Assembly (NCBI GenBank): GCA_024743275.1
Contig: JANSWW010000001.1
Coordinates: 310,001-374,000 of the forward strand
Origin: Alphaproteobacteria bacterium
GTDB lineage: Bacteria > Pseudomonadota > Alphaproteobacteria > JANSWW01
Length of the DNA stretch: 64,000 nucleotides
Reading direction: 5' to 3'
Part shown: one piece after another, positions 61,599 through 64,000 of the stretch
Layout: every line of letters begins with the position of its first letter
Position numbering within the stretch: position 1 is the stretch's first letter
The notes under the pieces: generated by a model
Told to the model about the DNA's origin: nothing
The model's database searches: none
What the model saw: only the letters and a program-made list of their open reading frames with translations
Translations under genes and position numbers: made by a program

Positions 61599-62300
61599 AT
61601 GAAGCTCAGTGGTGAACATCGCATTCCGGCATCACGGGAACTGGTCTGGGAAGGCCTCAACGACCCGGCCGTTCTGAAGGAATGTATTCCCGGCTGCGAA
61701 AGCCTCGAAGAGACCGGCGAGAACGAATTGTCGGCGACGGTCAAGGCGAAGGTCGGCCCGGTCAGCGCCAAGTTCAGCGGCGTGGTCACCCTGTCCGAAC
61801 TCAACCCGCCGGAGAGCTATGTGATCTCCGGTGAGGGCAAGGGCGGTGCCGCCGGGTTCGCCAAGGGAGGCGCCAAGGTCACCCTGACGGCCGACGGTAG
61901 CGACACGATCCTGAACTGGGAAGCCGACGCCAATGTCGGCGGCAAGCTCGCCCAGATCGGCTCCCGACTGATCGATTCGACCGCGAAGAAGATGGCCGGG
62001 CAGTTCTTCGGCAAGTTCAGCGAAGTGGTTGCCGCCCGCGCCGCCGAAGCGGCTCCCGCCGAGGCCCCCGCTGCCGAAGCCCCCGCCGAAGCCGCACCCG
62101 CCGGGGAACCGGTGGCCGCGGCACAGCCGGCCCAGGCGCCGGCCCAAGCCGCCGCCCAGCCGGCCGCCCACGCCGAAACGGCCCCCAAGACCGACAAGCC
62201 GCTGCCACCGGATTACGGCAAAGGCATTCCGATGATGTTCTGGGCCGCCGGTGCGGCCGCCATCGTCGCGACGGTCCTGCTGCTCGCCTCCCTCGGCTAA
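61599..62300 (+). CDS. coxG: CoxG-like SRPBCC protein with C-terminal membrane anchor
   Basis: A 233-residue protein. Residues 1-150 are an SRPBCC/CoxG domain: MKLSGEHRIPASRELVWEGL, then LKECIPGCESLEETGENEL and KVGPVSAKFSGVVTLSELNP. An Ala/Pro-rich linker of about 55 residues follows, then a hydrophobic C-terminal helix (MMFWAAGAAAIVATVLLLAS), so the domain is probably tethered to the membrane. CoxG is an accessory for placing carbon monoxide dehydrogenase at the membrane. No CODH structural genes are in view; related clusters occur without them. Confidence 0.88.
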   Translation: MKLSGEHRIPASRELVWEGLNDPAVLKECIPGCESLEETGENELSATVKAKVGPVSAKFSGVVTLSELNPPESYVISGEGKGGAAGFAKGGAKVTLTADGSDTILNWEADANVGGKLAQIGSRLIDSTAKKMAGQFFGKFSEVVAARAAEAAPAEAPAAEAPAEAAPAGEPVAAAQPAQAPAQAAAQPAAHAETAPKTDKPLPPDYGKGIPMMFWAAGAAAIVATVLLLASLG

Positions 62301-62392
62301 AAAGACGCGGCGCCCTCGTCGGATCGGGGGCTCCCTCTTTTCATGGTTGCACGGACGCCTAACTGTCGGACTAATGTCTAGGTATTTGCCTG

Positions 62393-62412
62393 GGGGCCAC
62401 GTTTGTGGCCCC
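62393..62412. promoter_or_regulatory. 8-bp hairpin between coxG and the MoxR gene
   Basis: GGGGCCAC at 62393-62400 and GTGGCCCC at 62405-62412 form a perfect stem with a GTTT loop, about 45 bases before the MoxR ATG. No T-run follows. It may attenuate or separate transcription between coxG and the downstream pair, or be the 5' leader structure of the latter. Confidence 0.4.
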
Positions 62413-62455
62413 TTGCGTTTACGGCACCATTTGTTTTTCGCGAGAGGCTTTTCCC

Positions 62456-63388
62456 ATGGCATCCACCCTGCCGACCAGCGTCGACGATACCGTCTCCCTG
62501 CTCGAAGGCGCGAACTATGTCGCTGACCGCAGCCTGGCGACCGCCCTTTTCCTCGCATTGAAATTGGGACGGCCGCTTTTCCTCGAAGGGGAAGCCGGGG
62601 TCGGCAAGACCGAAATCGCCAAGGTGCTGTCCGAAAGCCTCGGTCGGAAGCTGATCCGCCTCCAGTGTTACGAGGGCCTCGACGTCTCCTCGGCGGTCTA
62701 CGAATGGAACTATCCCCGTCAGATGGTCGAGATCCGGTTGGCGGAAGCCGCCGGCGAACATGACCGGGACAAGATCTCCAAGAGCATCTTCGCCGACGAG
62801 TTTCTTATTCACCGGCCGTTGCTCGATGCCCTGCAGGATCAGGAGGGGGGCGCACCCGTCCTGTTGATCGACGAGTTGGACCGCACGGACGAGCCCTTCG
62901 AGGCCTTCCTGCTGGAGGTCCTCTCCGACTTCCAGGTCACGATCCCGGAACTCGGCACCATCAAGGCGAAGCAGCCGCCGATCGTGATCGTCACCTCCAA
63001 TCGGACCCGGGAAATCCACGACGCGCTCAAGCGCCGCTGCTTCTATCATTGGGTCGACTATCCCACCGCGGAACGCGAGCTGGAGATCCTGAAGCGGAAG
63101 GCGCCCGGCGCTTCCGAGGACCTCAGCCGCGAGATCGTCGCCTTCATCCAGAAGCTGCGCGGCATGGAACTGTTCAAGGTCCCCGGCATCGCCGAGACGA
63201 TCGACTGGACCCAGGCCCTTATCCAGCTCGACACCATCAGCCTCAACGACGCGGCGGTCGACGGCACCCTGGGCGTCATCCTGAAATATCAGGACGATAT
63301 CCAGAAGATGCAGGGCTCGGAGGCGCAGCGCGTCCTCAATCAGGTCAAGCAGGAAGTCGGTGCGGGGCAGCAGCAAGGGGCCGCCTGA
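62456..63388 (+). CDS. coxD: MoxR-family AAA ATPase, CoxD-like
   Basis: A 310-residue MoxR-type AAA+ ATPase. Walker A is GEAGVGKTEIAKVL, Walker B VLLIDELDRTDEPFEAFLLE, and the sensor 1 region IVTSNRTREIHDALKRRC. CoxD helps insert the copper-sulfur site of CO dehydrogenase; related MoxR proteins act with VWA partners to remodel complexes. It is coupled to the following VWA gene by TGATG. The exact client here is unknown because no CODH genes are nearby. Confidence 0.88.
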   Translation: MASTLPTSVDDTVSLLEGANYVADRSLATALFLALKLGRPLFLEGEAGVGKTEIAKVLSESLGRKLIRLQCYEGLDVSSAVYEWNYPRQMVEIRLAEAAGEHDRDKISKSIFADEFLIHRPLLDALQDQEGGAPVLLIDELDRTDEPFEAFLLEVLSDFQVTIPELGTIKAKQPPIVIVTSNRTREIHDALKRRCFYHWVDYPTAERELEILKRKAPGASEDLSREIVAFIQKLRGMELFKVPGIAETIDWTQALIQLDTISLNDAAVDGTLGVILKYQDDIQKMQGSEAQRVLNQVKQEVGAGQQQGAA

Positions 63389-64000
63389 TGGCGCCCGCCT
63401 CCCCTCCGTCGGCGCGGGGCGAGCCAGATCTGGCGAAGCCCGATCTTCCCGAGCCCGAACTCGCGGGGCGGCTGGCGGAGAACATCGCCCATTTCGCCAG
63501 GGTGCTGCGCAGCGCCGGCCTGCCGGTCGGGCCGGGCAAGGTCCTGGCCGCGATCGAAGCCGTCACCGCGGTCGGTCTCGGCAACCGGACCGACTTCTAC
63601 TGGACGCTCCATGCGGTTTTCGTGAACCGACAGGACCAGCGCGAGATCTTCGACCAGGCCTTCCACGTCTTCTGGAAGAACCCGAAGCTATTGGAACAGA
63701 TGATGGGCCTCGTGGTCCCGGCCATGCGCGCGCCCGGCGAGGCTGAGGGCGACCCGCTGTCCCGGCGGGTGTCGGAAGCGCTGGTCAAGCAGCCGGGCGA
63801 GATGCCCGGTCAGGAGACCGAGCAGGAGGAGGACATCGAAATCGACGCCTCCATGAGCTTCTCGGAAAAGGAAGTCCTGCAGAAGATGGACTTCGAACAG
63901 ATGAGCACCGAGGAGACCCATGCGGCCGAGGCGATGCTGAAGCGCCTCACCCTGCCGCTGAATGAGGTTCCGACCCGCCGTTTCGGCGCGAAACCCGGCC
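63388..64000 (+). CDS. coxE: VWA-domain CoxE-like protein, N-terminal part
   Basis: The first 204 residues of a CoxE-like protein, cut by the window end. It begins with a helical region, LAENIAHFARVLRSAGLPVG, PGKVLAAIEAV, NRTDFYWTLHAVFVNRQDQR, FDQAFHVFWKNP, and a later FSEKEVLQKMDFEQMSTEET, which match the N-terminal domain of VWA proteins paired with MoxR ATPases. The VWA domain itself would be right of the window. The start overlaps the ATPase stop in TGATG. Confidence 0.85.
   Translation, partial: MAPASPPSARGEPDLAKPDLPEPELAGRLAENIAHFARVLRSAGLPVGPGKVLAAIEAVTAVGLGNRTDFYWTLHAVFVNRQDQREIFDQAFHVFWKNPKLLEQMMGLVVPAMRAPGEAEGDPLSRRVSEALVKQPGEMPGQETEQEEDIEIDASMSFSEKEVLQKMDFEQMSTEETHAAEAMLKRLTLPLNEVPTRRFGAKPG

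Overview
The window is GC-rich bacterial DNA that reads as an alphaproteobacterium, most likely in or near the Rhodospirillales. The gene order gatC-gatA-gatB, ruvX, pyrB-pyrC-plsY, dprA-topA-rnr and glnB-glnA, together with PF07310-type PAS and DUF1491 proteins and a coxG/moxR/VWA cluster, supports this. The species cannot be named from the sequence alone.

Positions 1 to about 9204 are the integrase-proximal end of a lambdoid-style prophage inserted at the 3' end of a tRNA-Ser(GCT) gene (9205-9296). A divergent switch separates a leftward operon (Cro-like repressor, VRR-NUC nuclease, DnaB helicase cut off by the window edge) from a LexA/CI-type repressor. A long rightward early operon follows: YqaJ exonuclease, Erf annealing protein, a phage protein of unknown function, a DUF2303 protein, a small protein with an SSB-like acidic tip, several small regulators, an HNH nuclease, an excisionase-like protein and a tyrosine integrase. 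A 12-bp motif repeated inside two opposing promoters is a good candidate for the repressor operator. One early gene carries an apparent frameshift. Structural and lysis genes would lie left of the window.

From 9300 to 15320 there is a patchwork of two glycosyltransferases, a remnant of a DUF1826 gene, a TSUP permease, a glutathione transferase, a cystathionine-synthase-family enzyme and a TPR-glycosyltransferase. Core genes follow: the gatCAB operon on the minus strand, then ruvX, an AEC transporter, and a coupled run made of two tandem paralogous glycosyltransferase-like genes, a GT41 O-GlcNAc-transferase-like protein, pyrB, a metal-site-degenerate pyrC, plsY and a PAS protein. dprA, topA and rnr come next.

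From 34 to 42 kb are a glyoxalase-fold protein, a CmcJ/NvfI-type oxidoreductase, an AT-rich gap, a CHASE4-like histidine kinase, an aminotransferase, and glnB-glnA behind a recognisable sigma-54 promoter with an NtrC site and a strong terminator at the end. From 42 to 54 kb are small hypothetical genes, a thioesterase, parE, a FemAB-like protein, gmk-yicC, an SDR, a TauD-like dioxygenase, a DUF938 methyltransferase, a second glutathione transferase, a family III CoA-transferase, a DenD-like dehydrogenase and a DUF1491 protein. From 54 to 64 kb are the heterotetrameric sarcosine oxidase operon soxBDAG, a ChaC-like cyclotransferase, an Asp/Glu-racemase-family protein, and coxG, a MoxR ATPase and a VWA protein (cut by the right edge).

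No CRISPR array, rRNA or complete insertion sequence was seen. The most notable items are the SSB-tip protein in the Exo/Erf cassette, the twin operator-promoters of the prophage, the degenerate PyrC, and the tandem glycosyltransferase/OGT operon coupled to pyrimidine synthesis genes.
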